Shown: one piece after another, positions 1 to 8,849 of the stretch
Layout of the letters: each line of letters opens with the position of its first letter
Numbering within the stretch: the first letter of the stretch is position 1
Virus record (IMG/VR): IMGVR_UViG_3300006793_000023
Coordinates: 1 to 64,000 of that record
Source: a virus
Direction: 5' to 3' (one strand)
Length of the DNA: 64,000 bases
The notes under the pieces: model-generated
The model's database searches: none
What the model was told of the DNA's origin: nothing
What the model saw: only the letters and a program-made list of their open reading frames with translations
Translations under genes and position numbers: made by a program

Positions 1-1295
1 CATTATTAACAATAGTTAGACCTATCGCATCAGCAATCGGATATCTTTTAAAGTTTAAAGCAGTATCTATAGCACTAACAACAGTACTAGGTACAATAGC
101 CGGTTTTTTTGCAGTAAAAAAAATAGCTAATTTTGTAGGTGCAGGAATAAAAGGATTTAATGCAATGCGTGCTTCTATGTCTGGAATGGGCGGAGGTTTG
201 AAATCCTTAACAGGATTATTTGGAAAAGCAGGGAAAAGTATAGCAGACTCATTTAATAAAGGACTAGGAGATAAAACAAAAGTTGCTTTTGATAAAAGTA
301 TAAACCGATTTAGGGATCAAGCAACTGGTAAACTAGTATCTGCTGATAATGCAAAAAAATTAGGAGCTAAGATGCCTGACAGTTTAAAGAAAACTGGCGA
401 TACTGTAGGGGATTTAGGAAAGAAAACAAAAGACATAAAAGCCGATTCCGGAGCAGGCATCAGAGGATTTCTTAAAGGACTAGGAGATGGATTAGCATCT
501 ATCGGTAGACAGATAGGCGATGTTATAAAAGGTTCTATAGCTATAGGAGTAGCAGGAGTAGTTTTAGGCGGTTCATTCGCACTTGCTCTAAGGATGGTTA
601 AAGATGTAGATCCGGCACAAATGCTTGCATTTGCAGGATCGTTAAGTATGTTAGGACTAACCTTAGCAGTATTAGGAAAAGTTGGAGGAAGCATAATCCA
701 AGGAGCTTTAGCAATGGGAATATTAGGAGTTGCTTTAATACCCGCAGCATACGGATTAAGTTTACTTAAAGATATAAACCCAGGACAGATGTTTGCCTTT
801 GCAGGTGCATTAACACTCTTAGGATTAGCAGCAGCAGGTTTAGGCTTTTTACTTCCTTTTATAGCAGCTGGAGCAGGTGCAATAGCACTACTAGGAGCAT
901 CATTAATTCCAGCCGCACTAGCATTTAACCTACTTGGAAATACTCCTATTGATTCTATTATTTCTAAATTAACTGGATTAGCAGCAATAGCACCTCAACT
1001 CTTACTAGTAGGAGCAGGATTAATGGGTATAGCAGCAGGCTTAGGAATGATAGCAATATCTGGAATAGGAGCATTACCTGTATTGGGAGCACTAAGTCTC
1101 TTAGCTTTCGCTGCAACTCCTTTACTTGCCTTGGGAGGACTATTTGGAGACGAAGGAGAAGAAGACAACACAATGGCAGAAATATCATCTAAATTAGACA
1201 CTTTAATATCAGTTGTTTCAGCAGGTGGTAATGTATACTTAGATGGAGATAAAGTAGGAGAAACACAAGTGTTAGGAACGTATAAACTTTCTTAG
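1..1295 (+). CDS. Tail tape-measure-like protein, C-terminal part (5' end outside window)
   Basis: The frame is open from base 3, so the gene starts upstream of the window; 430 residues are visible. The middle holds a run of long Gly/Ala/Leu/Ile hydrophobic stretches (about bases 530-1150) separated by short polar turns containing D-x-x-x-M-x-x-F-A. The last 40 residues are an amphipathic 'ISSKLDTLISVV' helix and a 'VYLDGDKVGE' strand. This combination is common at the end of phage tape-measure proteins, which set tail length and can insert into the host membrane. Tail/baseplate genes follow directly. The family call is by character and position, not by a catalytic motif; another large membrane-active virion protein is possible. 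Confidence 0.6.
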   Translation, partial: LLTIVRPIASAIGYLLKFKAVSIALTTVLGTIAGFFAVKKIANFVGAGIKGFNAMRASMSGMGGGLKSLTGLFGKAGKSIADSFNKGLGDKTKVAFDKSINRFRDQATGKLVSADNAKKLGAKMPDSLKKTGDTVGDLGKKTKDIKADSGAGIRGFLKGLGDGLASIGRQIGDVIKGSIAIGVAGVVLGGSFALALRMVKDVDPAQMLAFAGSLSMLGLTLAVLGKVGGSIIQGALAMGILGVALIPAAYGLSLLKDINPGQMFAFAGALTLLGLAAAGLGFLLPFIAAGAGAIALLGASLIPAALAFNLLGNTPIDSIISKLTGLAAIAPQLLLVGAGLMGIAAGLGMIAISGIGALPVLGALSLLAFAATPLLALGGLFGDEGEEDNTMAEISSKLDTLISVVSAGGNVYLDGDKVGETQVLGTYKLS

Positions 1296-1298
1296 CTT

Positions 1299-1307
1299 CT
1301 ATTTATA
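1299..1307 (+). promoter_or_regulatory. CTATTTATA motif, candidate late promoter element
   Basis: This nonamer sits in the gap between the tape-measure gene and the next structural gene. The same motif recurs in several other intergenic gaps (10186, 22556, 34946, 39909, 40492). Its function is inferred from recurrence and position only. A TATATTA overlaps it at 1304-1310 but has no TTG box 19 bases upstream. Confidence 0.3.
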
Positions 1308-1330
1308 TTAAACTATTAAAATAATTAAAT

Positions 1331-1540
1331 ATGTCAAACGGAATAATCAATAACCAATTAACTAATTCTACATTAGGTCTAAAAGGATTAACACCAAGCC
1401 AAAGAGCAGGTGCAAAAAAAACATCTACTTTACATAATCAATCATCGATTAATAATCAACCAGCAATCGAACAGAGTGTTTCTGGATTAGATTTAGACGG
1501 CACAACACCAGATAAGTATTTAGATAACCCTCCACAGTAG
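1331..1540 (+). CDS. Small hypothetical protein between tail genes
   Basis: 69 residues, hydrophilic and rich in Asn, Gln, Ser and Thr, with no membrane segment or Cys. It starts 24 bases after the CTATTTATA motif and ends 4 bases before the next tail gene, so it is probably co-transcribed with virion genes. The family is not recognised. A small tail or baseplate accessory role is inferred from position. Confidence 0.6.
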   Translation: MSNGIINNQLTNSTLGLKGLTPSQRAGAKKTSTLHNQSSINNQPAIEQSVSGLDLDGTTPDKYLDNPPQ

Positions 1541-1544
1541 TCCT

Positions 1545-3920
1545 ATGCCTATTATAAGGAACTTAAAAAAAGACTTTGATGAAGGTCGTATGGATAATCT
1601 CCGCTCCCTATCTTATGAAGATAGAGGGGCTAAAGCTCCTTATGTTGAAAAACAATATGAAAGCAAATCTAATCCCGTAAGTAAAAGAGTTGATGACGCT
1701 TCTAGAATTGCAAAAATGCTTATCGATAAGCCTGGAATAAAACATCTAGCGAACGAAGCATTACTTAAACAAGGAGAGTTAACTAAAAAATTTGAATCTA
1801 ACGAAAAATACCAGCAAGGTACTTTAGTAGGTAACCTTATAAGAAGAGCAGGCGGTACAGTAAAACACGTCGCTCAAATCGTTGGATCAACACTTGCACA
1901 AGTTCCAGTAAACGGCACAGGAACTCATTTTTTAAGAGGATTTAAAACGGATACTTACCTACAAGATGGGGATCCATCAGGAGGTTTTCTTGAATTTTTT
2001 GGTGCCGGAGGTGTAGAAGGAACGAAGTATAGTTCTAGAGGTCAGAGAGTACCGGCTGAAGGTGTATTAAACGGTTCTAAATTACCAAGCAGAAATACTA
2101 CTGCTAGTCCAGGTGAGCTAGGACAAATGCACATAGGGGTTGAAGGAGATGTTTCCGTTAATACTGATATTGCTAAATATAATTCTACTCTTACCTATAC
2201 CGGTAACGATACCAATGAAAATATAGCAAACGTAGTAGGAGGAGCTCATATTAACAAAAGTGATATACTAGCATCCAATACAACTGCCTCTCCAGGTGAT
2301 TTAGGAACAAGTATAGAATTAGCTAATACATCAGGAAGTTTAACCTCAGAAGTCAAAGAAGCTAAATATAATGCTCAAAAGTCATATACAGAGACCGACA
2401 CAGAATCAAATGCTACTAATGTTAATAGTGGACAAAGTATTCCAAAACCACCTAACCTTACTAGAAACACAACTCCTTCGCCAGGTAGTCTAGGAATAGA
2501 TAAAAAAGATATAGAAGGAACTGTTACAGAAAATGTAACAACTTCTACTTACCGTACAGACGTACCATATACTGAAACTACTACGGTAGATAATATAACT
2601 AATGCTAATGTAGGTGCTCCAATAAAAAATCCTACAGGAACTGGTGAATTCGATCAAACTTTTGCAGTTCAAACTACCTCACTTGAAGGAGAGTTTGGAA
2701 TTAGTAATAAAAAGATCGAAGGAGATACAGCTCCATTAGAAAATAGAAAAGCAGACAAATTTCAAATAGGAGATACTAAATCTAAATTTGATACTCAGAA
2801 GAACATTATAGCAGCCCAATTTTTTAATAGCGGTAGCGGAGTAAATATACCGTTAAAAGAATCTCCAACACCGGATGAATTTGTTGATAATCAAATGTCT
2901 AAACAACTATATTCATCAGGTAGTACATATACAGGTAAAACTGCTAAACAGCATATAGATATACTTAAACACGGGGATGGAGTAAATGCAGGTATAGTAA
3001 ATAGAGTTAATCACAGCCTTGATACTGTTGGAAAAACATCAAATCCTATACCAGATAGTTTAGATACAGAATCAGCTACATACAATCAACTAATTTCTTC
3101 TACAAAAGTAAAGGATTTTAGAGAAACAGATGAATTTGGAGGTGGAAATAAAAATACCTATTCATTTGATTATAGTGATACAGATGTAAATAAAGAACAA
3201 AGAGTAGGTTTAGGTAATCCGGGAAAAATTACACGCAATAGAACTTTCTATAACATAAAAGACTCAGATACTGTTGATAAAATAAATAAATTAGATGTAG
3301 CAAAAAGTCCACTTGATGGTACTAATGTAAATGAAGGAGGTAATAGAGATTTAATTCAATTAGAATTTCAAATAATTACCCCAGATCAAAAATACTACCT
3401 AGCTTTTCGTGCTTTTTTAGATACCTTTGATGATAGTTTTAATGGTAGTTGGAATGCTAATAAATATTTAGGTAGAGCTGATAGTTTTTATACCTACAGT
3501 GGATTTGAAAGATCTATAAATATAGGGTTTAAAATAGCAGCACAATCACAAGAAGAGATGAAACCCCTATATCAAAAAGCAGCAACTTTAGCATCAGTTA
3601 CTGCACCAACTTACGGAGATAATGGTAGATTTATGAGAGGTTCTATCGCTAAAGTAACTGTAGGAGATTACATATATGAACAACCAGGTATAATAGAATC
3701 AGTTCAATATACTTGGCAGAAGGATTATCCATGGGAAATATCTTTCCAAGGCCCTGAGCTAAAAGATAAAGAAGGCCCTCAGATACTCCCTCATGTATTA
3801 GATGTATCTGTATCATTTAAAGTTATTCACGATTTCCTTCCACAAACAGGAATAAATCCATTTATCTCCAATCATAATGTAATAAAGACCATTAAAGATA
3901 CATACATACCGCTTGTATAG
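1545..3920 (+). CDS. Large tail/baseplate structural protein with internal repeats
   Basis: 791 residues with no signal peptide. The N-terminal third is basic. Residues about 184-400 hold four imperfect units each opening with 'NTTASPGELG' or a variant (starts near residues 184, 245, 308 and 376; spacing 61-68). The C-terminal ~200 residues form a distinct domain rich in aromatic residues, with 'FRAFLDTFDDSFNG', 'YSGFERSINIGFKIAA' and 'YTWQKDYPWEISFQGPE'. I recall similar stretches in tail-tube or baseplate proteins of Bacteroidota myophages but cannot name the family. Position between the tape measure and a LysM-like baseplate protein supports a tail-end role. The repeats may be an elongated spacer. 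Confidence 0.6.
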   Translation: MPIIRNLKKDFDEGRMDNLRSLSYEDRGAKAPYVEKQYESKSNPVSKRVDDASRIAKMLIDKPGIKHLANEALLKQGELTKKFESNEKYQQGTLVGNLIRRAGGTVKHVAQIVGSTLAQVPVNGTGTHFLRGFKTDTYLQDGDPSGGFLEFFGAGGVEGTKYSSRGQRVPAEGVLNGSKLPSRNTTASPGELGQMHIGVEGDVSVNTDIAKYNSTLTYTGNDTNENIANVVGGAHINKSDILASNTTASPGDLGTSIELANTSGSLTSEVKEAKYNAQKSYTETDTESNATNVNSGQSIPKPPNLTRNTTPSPGSLGIDKKDIEGTVTENVTTSTYRTDVPYTETTTVDNITNANVGAPIKNPTGTGEFDQTFAVQTTSLEGEFGISNKKIEGDTAPLENRKADKFQIGDTKSKFDTQKNIIAAQFFNSGSGVNIPLKESPTPDEFVDNQMSKQLYSSGSTYTGKTAKQHIDILKHGDGVNAGIVNRVNHSLDTVGKTSNPIPDSLDTESATYNQLISSTKVKDFRETDEFGGGNKNTYSFDYSDTDVNKEQRVGLGNPGKITRNRTFYNIKDSDTVDKINKLDVAKSPLDGTNVNEGGNRDLIQLEFQIITPDQKYYLAFRAFLDTFDDSFNGSWNANKYLGRADSFYTYSGFERSINIGFKIAAQSQEEMKPLYQKAATLASVTAPTYGDNGRFMRGSIAKVTVGDYIYEQPGIIESVQYTWQKDYPWEISFQGPELKDKEGPQILPHVLDVSVSFKVIHDFLPQTGINPFISNHNVIKTIKDTYIPLV
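2094..2873 (+). repeat. Four imperfect 61-68-residue coding repeats
   Basis: Units begin with NTTASPGELG, NTTASPGDLG, NTTPSPGSLG and the diverged QTTSLEGEFG. Between these heads the units share a K-Y-x-(S/A)-x-x-(T/S)-Y-T-(G/E)-x-(D/T) segment and a following N-x-x-N-V-x-x-G segment. They are diverged at DNA level, so the duplication is old. Confidence 0.6.
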
Positions 3921-3942
3921 TCTTTAAAAAATTCGTATATTA
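3912..3942 (+). promoter_or_regulatory. Phage promoter (CTTGT-N19-TATATTA), leaderless
   Basis: CTTGT at 3912-3916 is followed after exactly 19 bases by TATATTA at 3936-3942, preceded by TTCG. The ATG of the next gene lies 5 bases after the -10 box, where transcription should begin. Confidence 0.55.
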
Positions 3943-3947
3943 GAAAA

Positions 3948-4253
3948 ATGGGCAGACGATTTAGAAAAATACAAACAAATAAAACCATAAGAGGAACAGT
4001 ATATAAAAGAAACGTTATATACCCTGAAATACCTTTAAATGAAAACGATACCTACGTAATAACACAATACGGAGATAGGTATGATACTCTATCTTTAGAG
4101 TTTTACCAAGACCCTGAATTATGGTGGATTATCTCTTCAGCAAATAACTACCAAAAAGGATCTTTAAATGTTACTCCTGGTGTACAGTTGAGAATTCCTG
4201 CTGATAAAACATTAGCAATTCAATTATTTGAAGAAGTAAATCAAATAAGATAA
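3948..4253 (+). CDS. Baseplate protein with LysM-like fold (gp53-like)
   Basis: 101 residues. After a basic N-terminus the sequence reads 'YVITQYGDRYDTLSLEFYQDP', then 'ELWWIISSANN', then 'PGVQLRIP'. This is the usual pattern of LysM-type phage tail proteins (T4 gp53 class, gpX-like): a Y-x-V-x-x-G-D-x-x-D-x-L-A/S opening and a P-G-x-x-L-x-I-P ending. Such proteins sit in the baseplate wedge or bind near the hub. Its last base overlaps the next ATG, indicating translational coupling to the hub-like gene. The length fits a single LysM-like unit. Confidence 0.7.
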   Translation: MGRRFRKIQTNKTIRGTVYKRNVIYPEIPLNENDTYVITQYGDRYDTLSLEFYQDPELWWIISSANNYQKGSLNVTPGVQLRIPADKTLAIQLFEEVNQIR

Positions 4254-7200
4254 TGTCTAAACAAGCAAAAAGCATACCAAAGGAGGGTCCACAAGAAGTA
4301 GTTGGTAGTGGAGTTGCAAGAGGAGTAATAGCTCAGATAAAAGCTAGAGAAGGTCTTATATCTACTAAAAAAAAAGAAAACAACCAACTTCTATTCTTTA
4401 ACGGTAATGGTGCTTGGGCTAGAATAGTATCAAGTGTAAATACTCTTACTGAACAAGAAACAAAAGACTTAGCAACTGGTGAAAAATCCATTAAAGATGT
4501 TGTTGGGAATAAGAATCTAGCTTACAACAACGTAATCATGGGAGGCACCTTAAAACAAGGTGAAGCGTTAAAGGGAGGAGTAAACGAATCAACACATAGT
4601 CCTATAGATATAGATAAAAACGGATATATTACATCAGGAGATATAAAAAATTCCGGTTACCACAACTATAGAGGATTAGGTTTTAGACCTACACCGGGAA
4701 TTCAATCAGTATCAGTAAAATCAAAAGGTACTTACGGTACATTGAGAGATGGTGAAGTGAAAGTGACGGTTTGGGATTTAGAAGATTTAGAAATGATGCA
4801 AGCCCTATACCTTAGACCTGGTTATACTATTCTATTAGAATGGGGCCACAGCTTACAGCTTGATTCTACAACTAAAACTGTACGAAAAGAAGTAGAATTT
4901 TATAAAAAGTTTTTGAGAAATAGATTAAAAACAGAAACTATAGAAACAGACTTACAGGAGATAATTAAAAACTCACAATATAACTACGATTCTATGTTTG
5001 GCTATATTTCTAACTTTTCATGGTCTTTTAGAGAAGACGGAGGTTATGATTGTAGCATAAAAATTATATCTAAAGGAACTATTTTAGAATCGCTTGCAAT
5101 TACTTTTGATCCATCAAATGTATACCCATCCAGTCAATTCGCAAAGTGGAATGAAGATAAAAATAAAAAAGAAAAGAAGTCCATATTCCATAAACTATTT
5201 TCAGAAATAGATAAGTTACAAGCAACAGAAGGAGAAGGAAACGTTAAGCAAATAGCTTCTAACTATTACTCCAGCTTGGCAGACACAGCAATAGCCGGAT
5301 ACGATTTAGTAACCGGAGATACTAATTCAGCTGTAGAACGTGCATTAGCTGTAAAAGAACGTACTGAAGAAAATATTAGCTTAGCAATAGACACAGTTTT
5401 TGGAGACTTAAGCGATTTAGCAACACAGGCATCATCTGCCCAAACTTTAGAAGGTAGGATAGCTATGGAAAATGAAGCTTTTGTGTCTAAGTTAGAAAAA
5501 CTAGTTAATGGAGGAACTACTAGATACAAAAGTAAAAGGTATTCTTGGACTTCTAAGACAGGAATAGCTGGATTAGAAGAAGAAGAGCTGGTAAACCATC
5601 TTAACAAAGAATTTTCTATGTATGGTTTAAAATTTGTTGAAGGAACCTTAAATAGATCAGGAACTAGCTCAATAGATGAAGCAGGTGATAACTTAACAGC
5701 TTTTGTAGTAGATAAACCAAAACAAAGACTTTCTATAGAGAGTGATAACACTTTTAATATAGACGATAAAGCTGAAACTTTACGTCTAGTTGATTTTATT
5801 CAAGAAAATGCTGTTTTACCCGAAAGTGAACTTACACCTAAACAGAAAGAAGTAAGACAGGCGCAGGAAGAGAGAGCTCAACAAGTTAAAGACGATTTTG
5901 CAAATGCATTTTCAGAATTCGGCAGTCAAATACTTCCAGAAGGTAAAGTTGAACATATATTTACTAATGATAGCTTTCATCCAAAAACAGGAAAACATTT
6001 TCAAGAAAATTTAAATGCATTTTTAGCTTTCAAATTAAAAGATTTAGAACTAAAAGATACAGGTTGGGATAATGACGATATTAACGAATATTGGATTCCT
6101 TTATATACTATACTTGATGTATACAACAATTATGTAAGCTCAATAGATGCTACACAAGAAGCTCAAAAAGGCACTAAAACAAAAGGAAGAAAACTAACTC
6201 AATTTTACACAGGCTTTCAAGATAAAGAAACTAACTCAGTTAAGTATGAAAAAAAATTAAAATACTTAACTAATGAATATCATTTTTCAATAGACCCGTT
6301 AGTTTGTATACTTCCTAAATTACCAACATCTACAAAATTACATGACTCAGAAAATAAAGTAGTGAAATGGCCAAACGGTAAGGAATCTTACCCTATGGGA
6401 GTTGTATGGAAAAATGGATTTCATCAAAATATTGGAAAAGCACTATCTACAGGTATATTGAGAGGAGAAACAGATGATATTTTAAATATTATGGTATCTG
6501 TAGAGTATTTACAATCAGAAATAGACAAGATAGTAGATGCTTCTAAAGATTCAGATCAAAATGAAAATAATGATATGGTTAGCTTAATGAAAACGGTATT
6601 AAGAGCTATGTCGGATGCTATGGGCGGAATTAATGATTTAGATTTATTTTATGATGAGCAAGACGATCTTTTTTATGTTGTAGATAGAAAAGTTACTCCA
6701 AAGGTGAAAAGTATTATTCCAACTTTATCTCTAACAGGTACTAAATCTACAATCTCAAGTTTAAGTATTGATAGTAAAATAAGTTCAAACATTGGGAATA
6801 TGGTATCAATAGCAGCTCAAGGAACAGGAGGACATACAAAAGATAGTATTGGACCACTATTACAATGGAATAGAGGATTATTAGATAGACACATAATTCA
6901 TAAATCTCAAAAAAATACTATTGGAGGAGAAGAAATAACAGAAAAAAGAGAAAAACCAGAAGATAGAAGACTTAAAAAATGGATTGAAGATTATTATGAG
7001 TTCTGGGAAGAATTTAATGGTGAAAATTTTGCTGATAATGGAGACTACGATAAAGGGGCAATAAGTAATATTAAAAACTACCATAAAGAATTTTGTAAAA
7101 GATGGGTAGTTGATATCTTAATACATAACGAAGAAAATCCAATCCCCGCCCCAGGAGTAATCCCAGTGGAACTATCCTTTACTTCAATGGGAATTGCAGG

Positions 7201-8110
7201 ATTAAAAATAGGTCAAACATTTAAAATAGAAGAAGGTATTCTACCTCAAAAATACAGTACAAATTTTGGATACATTATAACAGGATTGGCACATTCTATT
7301 GATAATGGAAAGTGGACTACTGATGTTAAAACTCAATTTTACAGTTTGACTCCACCCACACCAGAAGAAGTAAAAGCAGTAGCAGAGAAGCAAGAATGCT
7401 CTACTGTAGAATACAGTGATACAAGTAAAGATAGTACTACATCAGCAGAAAAATCACAAGCAGAAGAAGCAGAAGCTACTAATATAGACTCTACAAATGT
7501 TGATTACGATGCAATTAAATCCTCAGTTACAAGTAAAGGTTATAAATGGGATGATAGAGATTTTGCTTTAAATATTGTAGGTATTAGAAACTACAATAAT
7601 ATTAAGGACGGTAAGTTACAATTAACAAATAAATTTGATGATATTATGACTATTTCTTGGAAAGAAAACGGAGTAAAAAAATCAGAGAAGTTTTCTTGTA
7701 CAACAGATCCAGGTAGGTACTGGTTAGTAGATAATCCAAATTCAAGAGGTACAGCTATTTTAAAAGAAGGTCAACATTTAAATTCTCATGGATTTGGAAC
7801 ACATAAAAGAAACCCTCCTTCATACCCTGCATTAGTTCAAATTAACCCGGTTACGGTATGGAGAGATCGAAATGGAGATTCTTTTTACGATTTTACAAAT
7901 CCAGAAAGAGGTAATTACGGTATTAACATACATAGAGCAAGCCCTAGCAGGAAGAGTAGACAAGTTACAAAATGGTCTGCAGGATGTCAAGTAGTAGATA
8001 AAGCTCAAAGCTTAGATAGAATTTTAGAAATAGCTAATCAAGCTAAAGATAGGGTAGGACAAAGACAGTTTACCTATACTCTTATTAATTCAAATGATTT
8101 AACAATATAA
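4253..8110 (+). CDS. Baseplate hub-like protein with C-terminal cell-wall hydrolase-like domain
   Basis: 1285 residues. The first ~1040 residues contain hub-like segments such as 'GTYGTLRDGEVKVTVWDLEDLE', 'LLEWGHS' and, near residue 990, 'PVELSFTSMGIAGLKIGQTF' with 'GYIITGLAHSIDNGKWTTDV', which is typical of phage hub/late-control type proteins. A Ser/Glu/Ala linker (about residues 1045-1080) leads to a ~190-residue domain with 'TTDPG', 'VYRDxNxDxxYD'-like, 'GINIHRA' and 'WSAGCQV'. The His and the Ser-x-Gly-Cys arrangement recalls L,D-transpeptidase-type or related murein-acting folds. The same domain occurs alone at 46321-46929. The tail-borne copy probably helps penetrate the cell wall. The catalytic class is not proven. 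Confidence 0.65.
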   Translation: MSKQAKSIPKEGPQEVVGSGVARGVIAQIKAREGLISTKKKENNQLLFFNGNGAWARIVSSVNTLTEQETKDLATGEKSIKDVVGNKNLAYNNVIMGGTLKQGEALKGGVNESTHSPIDIDKNGYITSGDIKNSGYHNYRGLGFRPTPGIQSVSVKSKGTYGTLRDGEVKVTVWDLEDLEMMQALYLRPGYTILLEWGHSLQLDSTTKTVRKEVEFYKKFLRNRLKTETIETDLQEIIKNSQYNYDSMFGYISNFSWSFREDGGYDCSIKIISKGTILESLAITFDPSNVYPSSQFAKWNEDKNKKEKKSIFHKLFSEIDKLQATEGEGNVKQIASNYYSSLADTAIAGYDLVTGDTNSAVERALAVKERTEENISLAIDTVFGDLSDLATQASSAQTLEGRIAMENEAFVSKLEKLVNGGTTRYKSKRYSWTSKTGIAGLEEEELVNHLNKEFSMYGLKFVEGTLNRSGTSSIDEAGDNLTAFVVDKPKQRLSIESDNTFNIDDKAETLRLVDFIQENAVLPESELTPKQKEVRQAQEERAQQVKDDFANAFSEFGSQILPEGKVEHIFTNDSFHPKTGKHFQENLNAFLAFKLKDLELKDTGWDNDDINEYWIPLYTILDVYNNYVSSIDATQEAQKGTKTKGRKLTQFYTGFQDKETNSVKYEKKLKYLTNEYHFSIDPLVCILPKLPTSTKLHDSENKVVKWPNGKESYPMGVVWKNGFHQNIGKALSTGILRGETDDILNIMVSVEYLQSEIDKIVDASKDSDQNENNDMVSLMKTVLRAMSDAMGGINDLDLFYDEQDDLFYVVDRKVTPKVKSIIPTLSLTGTKSTISSLSIDSKISSNIGNMVSIAAQGTGGHTKDSIGPLLQWNRGLLDRHIIHKSQKNTIGGEEITEKREKPEDRRLKKWIEDYYEFWEEFNGENFADNGDYDKGAISNIKNYHKEFCKRWVVDILIHNEENPIPAPGVIPVELSFTSMGIAGLKIGQTFKIEEGILPQKYSTNFGYIITGLAHSIDNGKWTTDVKTQFYSLTPPTPEEVKAVAEKQECSTVEYSDTSKDSTTSAEKSQAEEAEATNIDSTNVDYDAIKSSVTSKGYKWDDRDFALNIVGIRNYNNIKDGKLQLTNKFDDIMTISWKENGVKKSEKFSCTTDPGRYWLVDNPNSRGTAILKEGQHLNSHGFGTHKRNPPSYPALVQINPVTVWRDRNGDSFYDFTNPERGNYGINIHRASPSRKSRQVTKWSAGCQVVDKAQSLDRILEIANQAKDRVGQRQFTYTLINSNDLTI

Positions 8111-8113
8111 TAT

Positions 8114-8809
8114 ATGTATTTACCTAAAAGCCAATACTGCTTAAAATCAATAGAAGAGTTAGGAACCTTTAATTTAAAAGTTAGTGGTAGAGAGCAAGAT
8201 AAAAATAAAATAGAAAGAATAAAAAACACCTTATTTAATCAAACTACTAAGGTGGTAGTAACAAGCTTTGGCGCTATCTACAGCACTCTTGGTGTTAATT
8301 TAGAAAAAGGAGATTTCTCTAACGCAACAGAACTAATATCAGAAGATCCTACAACATCACAACCTACACTAAATACTCCTGGTAATTCAGGAAGATCTTC
8401 TAACAATAGGTTAAAGTCTATAAAATTACCTCCTACATCTAAAGATAGAGACAATGGAGTAATGAAAAGATACTTCTATAAAAACAGAGCAACAGGTAAC
8501 TGTAAAGAATTAAACAGAGCTCAGTATATTAATAATATTAACTCTAGATCTAAACGTGATAAAATAGCCGCAATAGAGTGGTATATAAAAGGTCCGGTAA
8601 AAGATCAAATGATAAACGGTTATTTTTTAGAAGGAATAGAGAGCAAAAATTTAAAGTCAATAGAGTTACTTAAAAAAGAACTTCCCGGGGCAGAAAAACT
8701 TTTACTTGATCCATTGGAGTACGTAAAAAATGAAAATATTGTAGAAGCTACCCCAATATTAGATCAAGATAAAGATATAATTATACCTTCACCAGGAAAA
8801 AGGTTGTAG
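8114..8809 (+). CDS. Hypothetical protein after the hub gene
   Basis: 231 residues, starting 3 bases after the hub stop codon and so likely in the same operon. Charged, with no membrane segment; a Ser/Thr/Pro/Asn-rich linker (about residues 75-105) separates two parts, the second containing 'MKRYFYKNRATGNCKELNRA'. It ends in 'IIPSPGKRL'. The family is not recognised. A baseplate, plug or assembly role is inferred from position only. A promoter for the next gene begins inside its 3' end. Confidence 0.55.
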   Translation: MYLPKSQYCLKSIEELGTFNLKVSGREQDKNKIERIKNTLFNQTTKVVVTSFGAIYSTLGVNLEKGDFSNATELISEDPTTSQPTLNTPGNSGRSSNNRLKSIKLPPTSKDRDNGVMKRYFYKNRATGNCKELNRAQYINNINSRSKRDKIAAIEWYIKGPVKDQMINGYFLEGIESKNLKSIELLKKELPGAEKLLLDPLEYVKNENIVEATPILDQDKDIIIPSPGKRL

Positions 8810-8832
8810 ATACGAAAATTTTTCGTATATTA
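8803..8832 (+). promoter_or_regulatory. Phage promoter (GTTGT-N18-TATATTA)
   Basis: GTTGT at 8803-8807 and TATATTA at 8826-8832, with TTTCG directly before the -10. The spacer is 18 rather than the usual 19. It overlaps the end of the preceding gene and would drive the polymerase-like gene starting 18 bases downstream. Confidence 0.6.
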
Positions 8833-8849
8833 TTAAAAAGGTTTTACAA

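Noticed and set aside
317-694. Long - strand open frame opposite the tape-measure gene
   Set aside because: It mirrors a gene on the + strand with biased codons. It has no promoter or ribosome-start context, and its protein is Pro/Ser/Phe-rich as expected of an antisense shadow. The same applies to most other - strand frames in the window.
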